Both the position numbers and the translations under genes were made by a program. From Candidatus Glassbacteria bacterium (lineage in GTDB: Bacteria > Gemmatimonadota > Glassbacteria > GWA2-58-10), in NCBI GenBank assembly GCA_019456185.1, contig VRUH01000008.1, positions 7,049-49,520 on the forward strand: a stretch of DNA of 42,472 nucleotides, written 5' to 3'. Below are positions 16,931 through 25,176 of the stretch, piece by piece; position 1 is the first letter of the stretch; each line of letters begins with the position of its first letter. The notes beneath the pieces are model-generated. The model searched no databases, was not told the origin of the DNA, and was given only the letters and a program-made list of their open reading frames with translations.

Positions 16931-18274
16931 TCAACCGGCAAACTTTTTCCCGGCTACGTACACTTCGCGCGGCTTGAACGCCGCCTCCGGGCCACCGGAG
17001 ACTTCGGCCACCACCAGGTCGGCCTCGAACCCCTGCTCGAGCGCTCCCACCCTGCGGCCCCAGGAACCGTCGTACATCCCGCTCACCCGCGAGGGGACAG
17101 TGGAGCACATCACCGAGGCCAGCCGCACCGCCTCGTCCAGCGGATGGGCCGGGTGTCGGCGGACCCAGTTGCCCTCCAGCTCCACGCTCAGCAGCCCGAC
17201 CAGATTGGTGAACACGTCGTCCATGTTGGCGATCGCCCCGTAGAGCACCGAGACGTCACAGGTCCTGGCCTCCGGAACCGGCATCGGGCGCACGTTACCC
17301 TCGCTGTCGCGGCGGCCGGTGACATAGATGTAGTTGTGCTCGCGGTCGATTCTGCCGAGGATGCCGTTGATCTCGAACTCTCCCTCGGGGCCGTCGGTGG
17401 GGAACATGCTGTCGCTGATCGCGATCACCCGTTCGGCCCCCTTGCGGCTGATCACGTCGCGCACCACCCGGCCGTCGACGTGGACCAGGTCGACTATCAG
17501 TTCCACGGCCAGACGGTCGTCGCGCAGGCAGCCCTGGAGGGTGCCTCCGTTGTCGAAACTCTTGGTGCTGCCGCCGGTGGGTCCGTTGAGCAGGTGGATG
17601 AAATAGCGCAGGCCGCACTCGACAGCTTTTGTGAGCTGGTCGGCGGTGGGCTTGCAGTGGCCCGCGCCCACAACCACGCCCCGTCCGGCGGCGTACTCGA
17701 TCAGCTCCAGGCTCTCATCGCCGAACTCCGGGGCGATATTAACAAACCGCACGACCCCGGTGTCCAGCAGGCGGTCGAGAATCTCCCGGTCCGGGGGGAA
17801 AATATAGGCCGGGTTATGGGCGCCGCAGTTGACGGGGTTCATGAACGTGCCCTCCACCAGCGCGCCGCAGAGTTCCGTACCCATCGGCGATTGTTCCCAG
17901 CGGCGGCGGAACTCGGCCATGCCCTCCAGGTAGCCTGTCACTTCCTCGACAGGCGCGGCTAGTGTTGCCGGGAAAATCCCGGTCACGCCCAGTTTAACCA
18001 GGCCGCGGCTGACTTTCTCCAGCCTGTCCGCATGTCCGGCGGGCGATGAAATCCTGTTTAGCAGGGCCACCCCGTCGTTGATATGCATGTCGATCAGGCC
18101 GGGGAGCAGGTACGCGCCGGCCAGGTCCACCACTTCCGCTCCGTCGCTCGCATCCGGCGGGAATTCTCCCGCGCGCACTATCCTTCCGTCCCGCACCTCG
18201 ACCGATCCCTCGATTACCCTGTCCGGCGTGACAACTTTTCCGCCGGTAAAAATGAGGTGTCCCGCTGCCGGCAT
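16931..18274 (-). CDS. N-acetylglucosamine-6-phosphate deacetylase-like amidohydrolase
   Basis: The 447-residue protein has the NagA layout: an N-terminal small beta domain, then PGLIDMHIND at about 58-67, EGTFMNPVNCGAHNP (the metal-binding Glu), GAGHCKPTADQ and FIHLLNGPTGG (two metal or substrate His), ISDSMFPTDG (catalytic Asp), and the C-terminal beta-sandwich strand ADLVV. NagA removes acetate from N-acetylglucosamine-6-phosphate in the cytoplasm. The first metal motif here is His-x-Asn rather than His-x-His (B. subtilis type) or Gln-x-Asn (E. coli type), and the surrounding loops are unusual. A related sugar substrate is possible. GGAGGGAG precedes the ATG. It heads a likely two-gene unit with the membrane protein. 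Confidence 0.8.
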   Translation of the reverse strand: MPAAGHLIFTGGKVVTPDRVIEGSVEVRDGRIVRAGEFPPDASDGAEVVDLAGAYLLPGLIDMHINDGVALLNRISSPAGHADRLEKVSRGLVKLGVTGIFPATLAAPVEEVTGYLEGMAEFRRRWEQSPMGTELCGALVEGTFMNPVNCGAHNPAYIFPPDREILDRLLDTGVVRFVNIAPEFGDESLELIEYAAGRGVVVGAGHCKPTADQLTKAVECGLRYFIHLLNGPTGGSTKSFDNGGTLQGCLRDDRLAVELIVDLVHVDGRVVRDVISRKGAERVIAISDSMFPTDGPEGEFEINGILGRIDREHNYIYVTGRRDSEGNVRPMPVPEARTCDVSVLYGAIANMDDVFTNLVGLLSVELEGNWVRRHPAHPLDEAVRLASVMCSTVPSRVSGMYDGSWGRRVGALEQGFEADLVVAEVSGGPEAAFKPREVYVAGKKFAG

Positions 18275-18340
18275 TTATTCTCCCTCCGGAATTGCCTTAT
18301 CCTGCCTTATTAATAAAAGCGTCAACATGATGCTAAACCT

Positions 18341-18421
18341 GAAATCCCCCTCAATTCCCCTTTTTCAAAGGGGAAGGCCGCTTCCCCCCTTTACCAAAAG
18401 GGAGGCCGGGGGGGATTTCAA
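18341..18421. repeat. Intergenic repeat with TGAAATCCCCC inverted ends
   Basis: The 81-bp element starts TGAAATCCCCC and ends GGGGGGATTTCA, which are inverted copies. Inside are two further C-run/G-run hairpins (CCCCTTTTTCAAAGGGG and a CCCCCTTTACCAAAAGGG-like one). It matches the terminal pattern of the element at 30945-31060. It fills most of the gap between the yqeY and NagA-like genes. Confidence 0.65.
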
Positions 18422-18485
18422 CTACAGGGCTGAGTCGGCATGAAAACAAAGTCTATTGACAGTTCAGTGTACAGAGCTATCACGT

Positions 18486-18944
18486 TCAGCCCTGCTGCAG
18501 CCTCTCGCGGACCATCGCGCTCACGACTTTCCCATCGACCCGGCCCTGCAGCTCGAGCATCACCGCCCCCATCACCCGGCCCATGTGCTCCGGTCCCTCG
18601 GCGGCCAGGTCTTCCACCACCTGTCCGATCACCTCGCGGATTTCATCTTCGTCGGCCTGGGCGGGAAGGTAGCGTTCGACAATTTCCAGTTCCCTGGCGT
18701 GCTGGTCGGCCAGGTCGGTGCGGCCGCCATTCTCGAACTGCTCTTTCGCGTCCCGGAGTTGCTTGGCATAGGTGGCGAACACCTGTACCACGGTCTCCTC
18801 GGTGAGCTCTTTCCGGCCGCCCTTTTTGGTTTTCTCGTTCATCAACTGGCTCTTGAGCATCCTCAGCACACCGGTTGTCAGTTCATCCCTGGCCTTCATC
18901 GCCCGCTTCAGGTCATCCAGTAACTGCTGTTCCACCGGCATCAC
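18486..18944 (-). CDS. yqeY: GatB/YqeY domain protein
   Basis: The 152-residue protein matches the small stand-alone YqeY family in length and motifs: LLDDLKRAMKARDELTTGVLRMLKSQL, YAKQLRDAKEQFENGGRTDLADQHARELEIVERYLPAQ, and MGRVMGAVMLELQGRVDGKVVSAMVRE. It shares the tRNA-binding tail domain of the GatB amidotransferase subunit and is thought to have an RNA- or tRNA-related role. Two consecutive ATGs begin the gene. AGGGGG fits the second one (18941) slightly better. It is 119 bp from the 5-formyl-THF ligase gene, so co-transcription is possible but not certain. Confidence 0.9.
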   Translation of the reverse strand: MMPVEQQLLDDLKRAMKARDELTTGVLRMLKSQLMNEKTKKGGRKELTEETVVQVFATYAKQLRDAKEQFENGGRTDLADQHARELEIVERYLPAQADEDEIREVIGQVVEDLAAEGPEHMGRVMGAVMLELQGRVDGKVVSAMVRERLQQG

Positions 18945-19060
18945 ACACCCCCTGCTGAACTGAAATTTCTCGAAAAAGAGAATTGGTTTATAGCCTGGAC
19001 TGCCCGGAAATTAATAGTAAACGGCGCTTTTGCGGTTGTAAAGGGCGATGGGGCGGGAGG

Positions 19061-19648
19061 TCAGGTGCAGCGGATCAGCCGGCGCTCGGTAACCAGCATG
19101 TCCAGCGGAATGTCATGGGGCAGCGAGGGTACCGAGTCCAGGACCTGGAACTCGAACGCGAGCGCGACCCGGGGCGCGCGTCGCACGGCAAGCAGGCGGT
19201 CGTAGTAACCCTTGCCGAACCCGATCCGCCCGCCGTCGCAACCGAACGCCAGGCCTGGCACGAGCGCCAGGTCCCAGCCGATTTCATCGGGTCGCCGGGG
19301 CGTGCCTTCCGACGGCTCCAGGATACCGAAGTGGCCGGCGACAAGCCTGAAATCGCTTTCCAGCTCGACCAAATCCAGCTGCAGGGTGGATTTATCGATC
19401 ACGGGAACACAGACTTTCTTGCCGCTGTCAAGGGCGGAGCGGATGATTCCCCGCGTGTTCACCTCGCCGGTTTTGCTGCCGACAAACGTACAGATGAACG
19501 TGGCGTCGAGCCACACGGGGAGGGTGGTCAGGCGGCGCTGGATCGCGCTGCTCATCCGCTCCTGATCGTCGGGATCCAGCTTGTTTCGCAGGGTGCCTAT
19601 CCGTTGGCGGAGAGCCTGCTTCTGCCGCAATGCCCGGTCCTGGTCCAT
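19061..19648 (-). CDS. 5-formyltetrahydrofolate cyclo-ligase
   Basis: This enzyme uses ATP to convert 5-formyl-THF to 5,10-methenyl-THF, recycling a dead-end folate. The product of about 195 residues carries the signature GGRIGFGKGYYDRLL with LVPGLAFGCDG before it, the N-terminal basic helix (ALRQKQALRQRIGTLRNKL) and PLDMLVTERRLI near the end. The ATG at 19648 is preferred over a GTG at 19654 because GGGGG lies 5 nt upstream of it. It is the last gene of the tight run from DUF3467 to glgA, starting 14 bp after the glgA stop. Confidence 0.92.
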   Translation of the reverse strand: MDQDRALRQKQALRQRIGTLRNKLDPDDQERMSSAIQRRLTTLPVWLDATFICTFVGSKTGEVNTRGIIRSALDSGKKVCVPVIDKSTLQLDLVELESDFRLVAGHFGILEPSEGTPRRPDEIGWDLALVPGLAFGCDGGRIGFGKGYYDRLLAVRRAPRVALAFEFQVLDSVPSLPHDIPLDMLVTERRLIRCT

Positions 19649-19662
19649 CGCCACCCCCGGGT

Positions 19663-21141
19663 TCAGTCGTCGTTGACAACTCGGCGGCGCTTGTCCTCGA
19701 CCGCCCAGCGGTAAACCTCGAGGTGGCGGCGCGCGGAAACTCCCCAGCTGAAATCGGCCTTGAAGGCGTTATCCATGATTTTTTTCCAGCGGGCCTGGTC
19801 GATGGAATAGATCGAGATCGCCCGCTCCAGCCTGGCGACCATCGCCGCCGACTCGAACTCATGGAACTTGAATCCGTTGCCACCGGCAGGGTCCTCGTCC
19901 GCGTCGATCACGGTGTCGTCCAGGCCGCCGATGGCGCGGACCACCGGGACTGAGCCGTACTTGAGGCTGTAGATCTGGTTCAGTCCGCAGGGTTCGTAGC
20001 GGCTGGGCATCAGGAACATATCGCTGCCGGCCTCGATCAGGTGGCTCAACCGCTCGTTGAAGCCGATTACCGCAGCAAACCGTCCCGGCCAGCGCTCGGC
20101 GAAATTAAGCAGTTTGACACGGAACTGTTCCGCACCCAGACCCAGCACGGCGAACTGGATGTCGTGCTCCATGAGCTGCTCGATACCCTCAGCCAGCAGT
20201 TCAAGGCCTTTCTGCTCCACCAGCCTGGTAACCATCCCAACCAGCGGGACACCGGGGGTTTCGGTAAGTTTCAATTCCCGCTGCAGCTCGATTTTACAGC
20301 GGGTCTTGCCCTGCGGCGAGGTGCGGCTGTAGTTGACCGGCAGGTGAGGGTCAGTCTCCGGGTTCCAGCGGCTGTAGTTCGCGCCGTTGATAATACCGAA
20401 GAGTTTATCGCTGTGGCTGCGGATAATTCCCTCCAGCCCGAAGCCGAACTCATCGGTCTGGATCTCCTCGGCGTACTTGCTGCTGACCGCAATCACGGCG
20501 TCGCTGAACACGATCCCGCCCTTGAGGAAATTCATCTGGCCCCAGAACTCCAGACCGTCCTGGTTGAACAGCTGCGGACCAAGTCCGGCGGTGAACATCT
20601 CCGGACGGGGGAAGATCCCCTGATAGCCGAGGTTGTGGATTGTCAGCACGGATGCGCTGCCGCGGAGCCGGCGGGCGATCTCCTGATCGCGGGCCATGTA
20701 GACCGGTCCCAGGGCGGTGTGCCAGTCGTGGCAATGGACCACATCGGGCCGCGGCCGCACGGCGGCGGCAAGTTCCATGACCGCGCGGGTGAAAAACACG
20801 AACCGCTTGGCGTTGTCGGGGTAGTCGCTGTCGGTCGAGCCGTAGATTCTGTCACGGTCGAACAGGGAGGGCTGATCGACGAAAAACATCTCGACTCCCT
20901 CGTGGGTGGTGCTCCACAGCTTGTATTTCTTGTTCAGTCCGCCCACCAGGACCTTGCGCTCGGCGTCCCCGTACAGTTTCAGTTTCAGCCGCTGAGGATC
21001 GATAAAGCCGTAGCGCGGCAGCACGACCGCCACCCGCGCGCCCAGCGAGACCAGCGCCGGAGGCAGCGCCCCCAGCACGTCACCCATCCCGCCCGTGCTG
21101 GCGAACGGTTCCATCTCTGTGGCGGCAAACAGGACGTACAT
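19663..21141 (-). CDS. glgA: Glycogen synthase (GT5 family) with altered Lys15 position
   Basis: The 492-residue protein is a GT5 starch/glycogen synthase, which elongates alpha-1,4-glucan from ADP-glucose. Motifs include STGGMGDVLGALP at the N-terminus, CHDWHTALGP, LTIHNLGYQGIF, GIVFSDAVIAVSSKYAEEI, VTRLVEQKG, and PSRYEPCGLNQIYSLKYGSVPVVRAIGGL (the donor Glu loop). With the ATG at 21141 as start, residue 15 is Ser where the family nearly always has Lys (KTGG) for the donor phosphate. That this aligns exactly supports the ATG over the TTG at 21156. No other glycogen gene is nearby. It sits in the DUF3467 run after the deacetylase-like gene. Confidence 0.9.
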   Translation of the reverse strand: MYVLFAATEMEPFASTGGMGDVLGALPPALVSLGARVAVVLPRYGFIDPQRLKLKLYGDAERKVLVGGLNKKYKLWSTTHEGVEMFFVDQPSLFDRDRIYGSTDSDYPDNAKRFVFFTRAVMELAAAVRPRPDVVHCHDWHTALGPVYMARDQEIARRLRGSASVLTIHNLGYQGIFPRPEMFTAGLGPQLFNQDGLEFWGQMNFLKGGIVFSDAVIAVSSKYAEEIQTDEFGFGLEGIIRSHSDKLFGIINGANYSRWNPETDPHLPVNYSRTSPQGKTRCKIELQRELKLTETPGVPLVGMVTRLVEQKGLELLAEGIEQLMEHDIQFAVLGLGAEQFRVKLLNFAERWPGRFAAVIGFNERLSHLIEAGSDMFLMPSRYEPCGLNQIYSLKYGSVPVVRAIGGLDDTVIDADEDPAGGNGFKFHEFESAAMVARLERAISIYSIDQARWKKIMDNAFKADFSWGVSARRHLEVYRWAVEDKRRRVVNDD

Positions 21142-21163
21142 CGGTTTCTCTGTCAACTACGGT

Positions 21164-22129
21164 TCAAGGCATTTCCAACATTGTGGCGACGTGGTGGGAA
21201 GTGCAGTCGGCCAGCACGTCCAGGTCGTACCCGCCCTCGAGCACGGTCAGCACCCGTCCATCGCAGATTTCCGCCGCCAGATCGAAGACCAGCACATCCA
21301 TTTTGTAATACGTTTCGGTTTCCAGCGCAAGCCCGGCAAGCGGATCATCGGTGTGGGCGTCGAAGCCGGCGGAGATCAGCAACATTTCGGGCGCGAAATC
21401 TGTTATCGCGGCCAGCGCCGAGTTCTCGAAAAGATCCAGGTACTCCCTACCACCGGTACCCGGCGCCAGGGGAATGTTCAGCACCGTACCCAGGCCAGCG
21501 CCCGTTCCGCGCTCGGAAGCGAAACCGGTGCCGGGATAGATGGTTTCGGGGTGCTGGTGGAGACTGACAAACAGGATGTCCGGATCGCTTTCAAAGGCGT
21601 GCTGGGTGCCGTTGCCGTGGTGGACGTCCCAGTCCAGGACCGCCAGGGGCCTGATCCCTCCGGCTTCTTTCAGCCAGGCGGCCGCGATGGCGATATTGTT
21701 CAACAGGCAGAAGCCCATCGAGCGGTAGCGCTCGGCGTGATGGCCGGGGGGGCGGACGGCGCAGAACGCGCGTGCGATCTCTCCCCGGGCGATCATCCCG
21801 GCGGCGGCCAGCACGCCTCCGGCGGCCAGGCTGGCGATCCGGCGGCTTGCCGGGCAGACCGCGCTGTCGGGCGTATCGATAAACGGGTCTCCGCGCTCGC
21901 AGACCTGCCGCAGCCGCTCCAGGTATTCACGGTCGTGGACCCGCAGAACATCCTCCTCACCGGCCTCGACAGGCTCGATCCGCCGGCAGCGGCCGGCGAG
22001 CCCGCGTCTCTCTAATTCCTTCCTGATCCGCTCGGTGCGTGAGGGGCGCTCCGGATGGGAGGGGCCGGTATCGTGGAGTTCGAAGACCGGGTCGGCGAGC
22101 AGGCCGACTTTTTGGTCCCGGTCGCCCAT
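21164..22129 (-). CDS. Histone deacetylase superfamily amidohydrolase
   Basis: The 321-residue protein is an arginase-fold zinc amidohydrolase of the HDAC/AcuC/acetylpolyamine amidohydrolase group, which removes acetyl groups from lysines or polyamines. Active-site motifs are complete: HPERPSRTERI, RPPGHHAERY (tandem His), LDWDVHHGNGTQ (zinc Asp and His), ISAGFDAHTDDPLAG (zinc Asp) and VLEGGYD. The start is one base after the LysE-type stop (TGA-G-ATG), which implies translational coupling. Bacterial members often oppose an acetyltransferase, but none is visible here. The substrate cannot be read from sequence. Confidence 0.9.
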   Translation of the reverse strand: MGDRDQKVGLLADPVFELHDTGPSHPERPSRTERIRKELERRGLAGRCRRIEPVEAGEEDVLRVHDREYLERLRQVCERGDPFIDTPDSAVCPASRRIASLAAGGVLAAAGMIARGEIARAFCAVRPPGHHAERYRSMGFCLLNNIAIAAAWLKEAGGIRPLAVLDWDVHHGNGTQHAFESDPDILFVSLHQHPETIYPGTGFASERGTGAGLGTVLNIPLAPGTGGREYLDLFENSALAAITDFAPEMLLISAGFDAHTDDPLAGLALETETYYKMDVLVFDLAAEICDGRVLTVLEGGYDLDVLADCTSHHVATMLEMP

Positions 22130-22130
22130 C

Positions 22131-22781
22131 TCAGACCGAAATTCCGTTCAGCCCGTACCAGCCGAAATAGACGGCGAAGAAGACCAGGCTAACCGCGCAG
22201 ACCCGGATCATCCCGCGGTAGAGGCCATCTGAGAGCCAGCGTTTGCCCCCGGCCACCAGCGTGCTGACGATGGTGTACCAAACCAGGTCGGCCATCACGT
22301 GGCCCACCAGGAACGCCGCCAGACCCGGAATGCCGAGCTCGCGGGAGATAACCATGTAGCCCAGCCCGATCGTGGCCCACCACAGAATCCAGTACGGATT
22401 AGACAGGCTGGTGAGAATACCGGCCCAGAACGGATGGACCTGGACCAGGCCGCCAGAACCGGCTCCAGCGGATTCAGGGAACAGGGTCAGCTTGCCCGCG
22501 CTGCGCAGCATGTCGACGCCCATCCAGAGCAGCATGGCCCCGCCGGCCACGGCGATCACGGACAGCACGGCAGCATTCTTGAGAAACTCGGCCAGGCCCA
22601 GAATCACGGCGGCCACCAGGACGCTTTCCAGCATGCCGTGGCCCAGCACGGCGATCGGGCCGGTCCAGGCGCCGCGATGGGGACTCTGGCCCACGACCGC
22701 CACAAACATCGGGCCCGGCATCAGCGCGCCCGAAAGCCCGATAATGAACGAACCGATAAATATTCCGGCAAGCGAATCCAT
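22131..22781 (-). CDS. LysE/RhtB family exporter
   Basis: The 216-residue membrane protein matches the LysE amino-acid exporter superfamily. The N-terminus IGLSGALMPGPMFVAVVGQS contains the conserved MPGP. Residues 40-100 give two more membrane segments, and LTSLSNPYWILWWATIG carries the conserved NP-x-x-x-x-W motif. About six membrane segments fit the family size. It likely exports a small amino-acid-like molecule across the inner membrane. It starts 4 bp after the NRAMP-like stop and ends 1 bp before the HDAC-like start, so it belongs to that operon. Confidence 0.88.
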   Translation of the reverse strand: MDSLAGIFIGSFIIGLSGALMPGPMFVAVVGQSPHRGAWTGPIAVLGHGMLESVLVAAVILGLAEFLKNAAVLSVIAVAGGAMLLWMGVDMLRSAGKLTLFPESAGAGSGGLVQVHPFWAGILTSLSNPYWILWWATIGLGYMVISRELGIPGLAAFLVGHVMADLVWYTIVSTLVAGGKRWLSDGLYRGMIRVCAVSLVFFAVYFGWYGLNGISV

Positions 22782-22785
22782 CAGC

Positions 22786-24051
22786 CTAGCCCATCATCCT
22801 GCCGATCAGGTTCCAGGCTGTATTGACAGCCAGCAGGCAGACCGCTATCAGCCCGAGAATTCCCAAAACGTTTACCCACCAGGCTGGCCTGGTGCCGCCC
22901 ATGATTTCGCGCTTGTTGGCCAGCCAGAGAATCATGAACGCGGCCAGCGGGACCATGATGACGGTGACCGCCTGGGCGATAATAATCGAATTGATGGGCG
23001 AGAACTTACTGCTGGCAGCGGCCATGGCGGTGCCGATCAGCAGGACCATGATGGCGAACCGCTTGGTCCAGGGACTGGAGATTCTGCCGCCCAGGCCCAG
23101 GCCATCGGAGAGGATAGTCCCCGCCAGGATTGCGTTACCCAGGAACGAGCTGAAACTGGCGCCCCACAGGCCCAGGCAGAACAGGTACATCGCCGCCCGC
23201 CCCAGCAGTGGTTCGAGCTGAGCGGCCATATCCGCGGCACTGCGGACCTCGATTCCCCGGCTGCCAAGCACCGTGCTGGCGGTAATCATCACAACCAGAC
23301 CGATCAGGATCAGGGCTGTGATCCCGATCGCGCTGTCGCGGATCCCCTCGCGCAACTGCGCCGGTCCCCAGTTCTTTTCCTGGACCAGATAGCACTGGAA
23401 CAGGGCCGCGCCCACGGAAAAGGTGGTCGCCACCACCGCGGCGATCAACGGGATATACTGCATGTCGATAGCGCCGGGGACAAACCCGCGGACCACGCTG
23501 CCCAGATCGGGCCTGGCCACGGCAAGGTTGCTGACGAAGGCGACAGTCATGATCACCACCAGAGCAATCATCAATTTCTCGACAGCCTGGTAGAGGCTGC
23601 TGAAAAAGAACAGAAAGCTGATGGCGATCAGGGTGAATAACGCCGCCCAGACCCAGACAGGCCCGCCGAACACGGCGTTCATCGCCATGCCCACGCCCAG
23701 GTTGTTGCCCACCTGAAACCCCGCGCTGCCCAGGAAAGCCAGGATGCCTATCGTCACCGAAAGCCACTTGCCGTAGCGCTCCTTTACCACCGTGAGGAAC
23801 GTCTTTTCGTTCATCGTGCCGAACCTGGCGGCCAGGGCGGTGTAAGTCAGCATGAACACGCCGCTGACAACCAATATCCAGAGCACCTTGGTGCGCAGGA
23901 TACTGCCGATCGCCGACATCGAGGTTATCGAACCCGGCCCGAGCACGATAGCGGCTACGATCAGGCCCGGTCCCAGGCTGCGGCCGATTTTTTTCAGCGT
24001 ATCGAGCAATCTCGAACCCTCTCCGGCGGGGGCGTTCCGGCCCGTGGTCAA
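22786..24051 (-). CDS. NRAMP-like transporter lacking canonical metal motifs
   Basis: The 421-residue protein has about eleven membrane segments and the NRAMP (SLC11) overall pattern: LGPGLIVAAIVLGPGSITSMSAIGS in helix 1 and QVGNNLGVGMAMNAVFG in helix 3. In NRAMP metal carriers helix 1 carries DPGN and helix 6 carries MPHN. Here helix 1 reads GPGS (38-41) and the helix 6 region reads FSVGAALFQCYLVQEK (211-226), so the usual metal ligands are absent. The substrate may differ. Translation starts at a TTG overlapping the DUF3467 stop (TTGA), and no in-frame ATG lies nearby. It precedes the LysE-type exporter by 4 bp. Confidence 0.85.
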   Translation of the reverse strand: MTTGRNAPAGEGSRLLDTLKKIGRSLGPGLIVAAIVLGPGSITSMSAIGSILRTKVLWILVVSGVFMLTYTALAARFGTMNEKTFLTVVKERYGKWLSVTIGILAFLGSAGFQVGNNLGVGMAMNAVFGGPVWVWAALFTLIAISFLFFFSSLYQAVEKLMIALVVIMTVAFVSNLAVARPDLGSVVRGFVPGAIDMQYIPLIAAVVATTFSVGAALFQCYLVQEKNWGPAQLREGIRDSAIGITALILIGLVVMITASTVLGSRGIEVRSAADMAAQLEPLLGRAAMYLFCLGLWGASFSSFLGNAILAGTILSDGLGLGGRISSPWTKRFAIMVLLIGTAMAAASSKFSPINSIIIAQAVTVIMVPLAAFMILWLANKREIMGGTRPAWWVNVLGILGLIAVCLLAVNTAWNLIGRMMG

Positions 24052-24383
24052 TGCATTTTCTTGTCGTCGTCCTTTTTCAGCGGTCCGTCCACGCTAACCC
24101 GCGCCGGAAGCTGGTCGCCGCCGGGTATCTGCCCGTTCTGCGTCTCGAACTTGGCGATATTGTCGGCTATCGCCCGCTGCAGGTTCTTGAAATTCTGGGG
24201 CGTCATCACGATCCGGGCCTGAATCCGCGCCTTGTTGACTCCAGGCATGATCCGGGCGAAATCGAGGATAAACTCGCTGCTGCTGTGGGTGATCACCGCC
24301 AGGTTGGCGTAGACGCCCTCGGCTTCCTGTTCGCGGAGTTCGAGGTTGATCGTGCGTTCCTGGGGCGGCTGCTGCTTGGACAT
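24048..24383 (-). CDS. DUF3467 family protein
   Basis: The 111-residue protein has the DUF3467 signature: INLELREQEAEGVYANLAVITHSSSEFILDFARIMPG and ARIVMTPQNFKNLQRAIADNIAKFETQNG. The ends are hydrophilic (SKQQPPQE; LKKDDDKKMH). It is cytosolic and its function is unknown. The start is the ATG at 24383, which has GGAGGA 3 nt upstream. An ATG at 24407 would put that Shine-Dalgarno inside the frame. It leads the six-gene run, and its stop overlaps the NRAMP-like start by 4 bp, so the two are probably made together. Confidence 0.88.
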   Translation of the reverse strand: MSKQQPPQERTINLELREQEAEGVYANLAVITHSSSEFILDFARIMPGVNKARIQARIVMTPQNFKNLQRAIADNIAKFETQNGQIPGGDQLPARVSVDGPLKKDDDKKMH

Positions 24384-24593
24384 GGTTCCTCCGGCCAAGA
24401 TGCTCATCGTTTGCGAATCCGGTAATGTCGACCCAAGATGGTTGCCGCGGCGGTGAAAGTCAAGAGGACAAAGAGGAGAGCGCGGCCGGGCCGGCCGGGT
24501 TGCAAAACGTGGTTCCAGGGGTGTAAATTGAACAATTCTTGCAGGACAATCGATATCGTCCGGGGTAAAATAAAATCAGGGCAGGGGAGCGTT

Positions 24594-25172
24594 ATGCAGA
24601 GGGAGTGCGTCAGGCAGGGTCTGTTGAAAATTTCATGGCCGTCCGGAATCGTGATGGCGCTTCTGCTGCTCGCGTCGATCCCGGTTTACGCGACAATCGT
24701 GCGGCATGTGCCGCTGGAGGAGCAGGCGCGCTCGGCCGACGCGGTCGTAGTCGCGGTAGCCGGGAATCAGAGCTGCTCGTTCGGCGCGGGCGGCGGGATA
24801 ATCTACACCGATACCCGGTTCACGGTCGAACGCTGGGTCAAGGGGCAGGGCGGCGCCCGGGTCACCTCACGCCAGCTCGGCGGCGTGGTGGGCGATATCG
24901 GCCAGAGCGTTTCCGGCTCGCCGGTGTTCGAGACAGGGTCGCGCTACGTGCTGTTCCTGGAGGCCCGGGGCGACGGGTTCTACCGGGTGGTGGGGTTCAG
25001 CCAGGGAGCCTACCCGGTGGTGAATGCGCCGGGCGGCGGGCGCAGGGTGATGCCCAGGCTGGCCTCCGCCGCCGGCATGGAGCTTGTGGGAGTGGACCGC
25101 GACGGCCAGATGGCGCCGCAGCCACTGGAGGAATTCCTGGCCACCGTGCGCGGCTACCTGGGGGAGGACTGA
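24594..25172 (+). CDS. Secreted protein paired with the matrixin protease
   Basis: The start is the ATG at 24594, with GGGGAG 5 nt upstream. The longer frame from 24438 has no such site and would hide the signal peptide (MQRECVRQGLLKISWPSGIVMALLLLASIPVYA, cut near residue 33). The mature part of about 160 residues contains SADAVVVAVAGNQSC, GIIYTDTRFTVERWVKGQGG, VTSRQLGGVVGD and RYVLFLEARGDGFYRVVGFSQGAYPV. It resembles uncharacterised secreted proteins found beside matrixin-type proteases. The next gene starts 4 bp after its stop, so the two are almost certainly co-expressed. A role as prodomain, chaperone or inhibitor of the protease is an inference. Confidence 0.75.
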   Translation: MQRECVRQGLLKISWPSGIVMALLLLASIPVYATIVRHVPLEEQARSADAVVVAVAGNQSCSFGAGGGIIYTDTRFTVERWVKGQGGARVTSRQLGGVVGDIGQSVSGSPVFETGSRYVLFLEARGDGFYRVVGFSQGAYPVVNAPGGGRRVMPRLASAAGMELVGVDRDGQMAPQPLEEFLATVRGYLGED

Positions 25173-25176
25173 GGTG

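Noticed and set aside
16289-17962. Plus-strand open frame opposite the membrane protein and NagA-like gene
   Set aside because: Spans two real genes and their gap, with no family signal.
20041-21567. Plus-strand open frame opposite glgA and the HDAC-like gene
   Set aside because: Antisense shadow of two well-supported genes.
24438-24593. Longer N-terminus for the secreted protein
   Set aside because: It would bury the signal peptide, and it lacks the GGGGAG site that precedes the ATG at 24594.
25084-25176. Longer N-terminus for the matrixin overlapping the upstream gene
   Set aside because: The extension overlaps the preceding gene out of frame. The ATG at 25177 gives a proper signal peptide.
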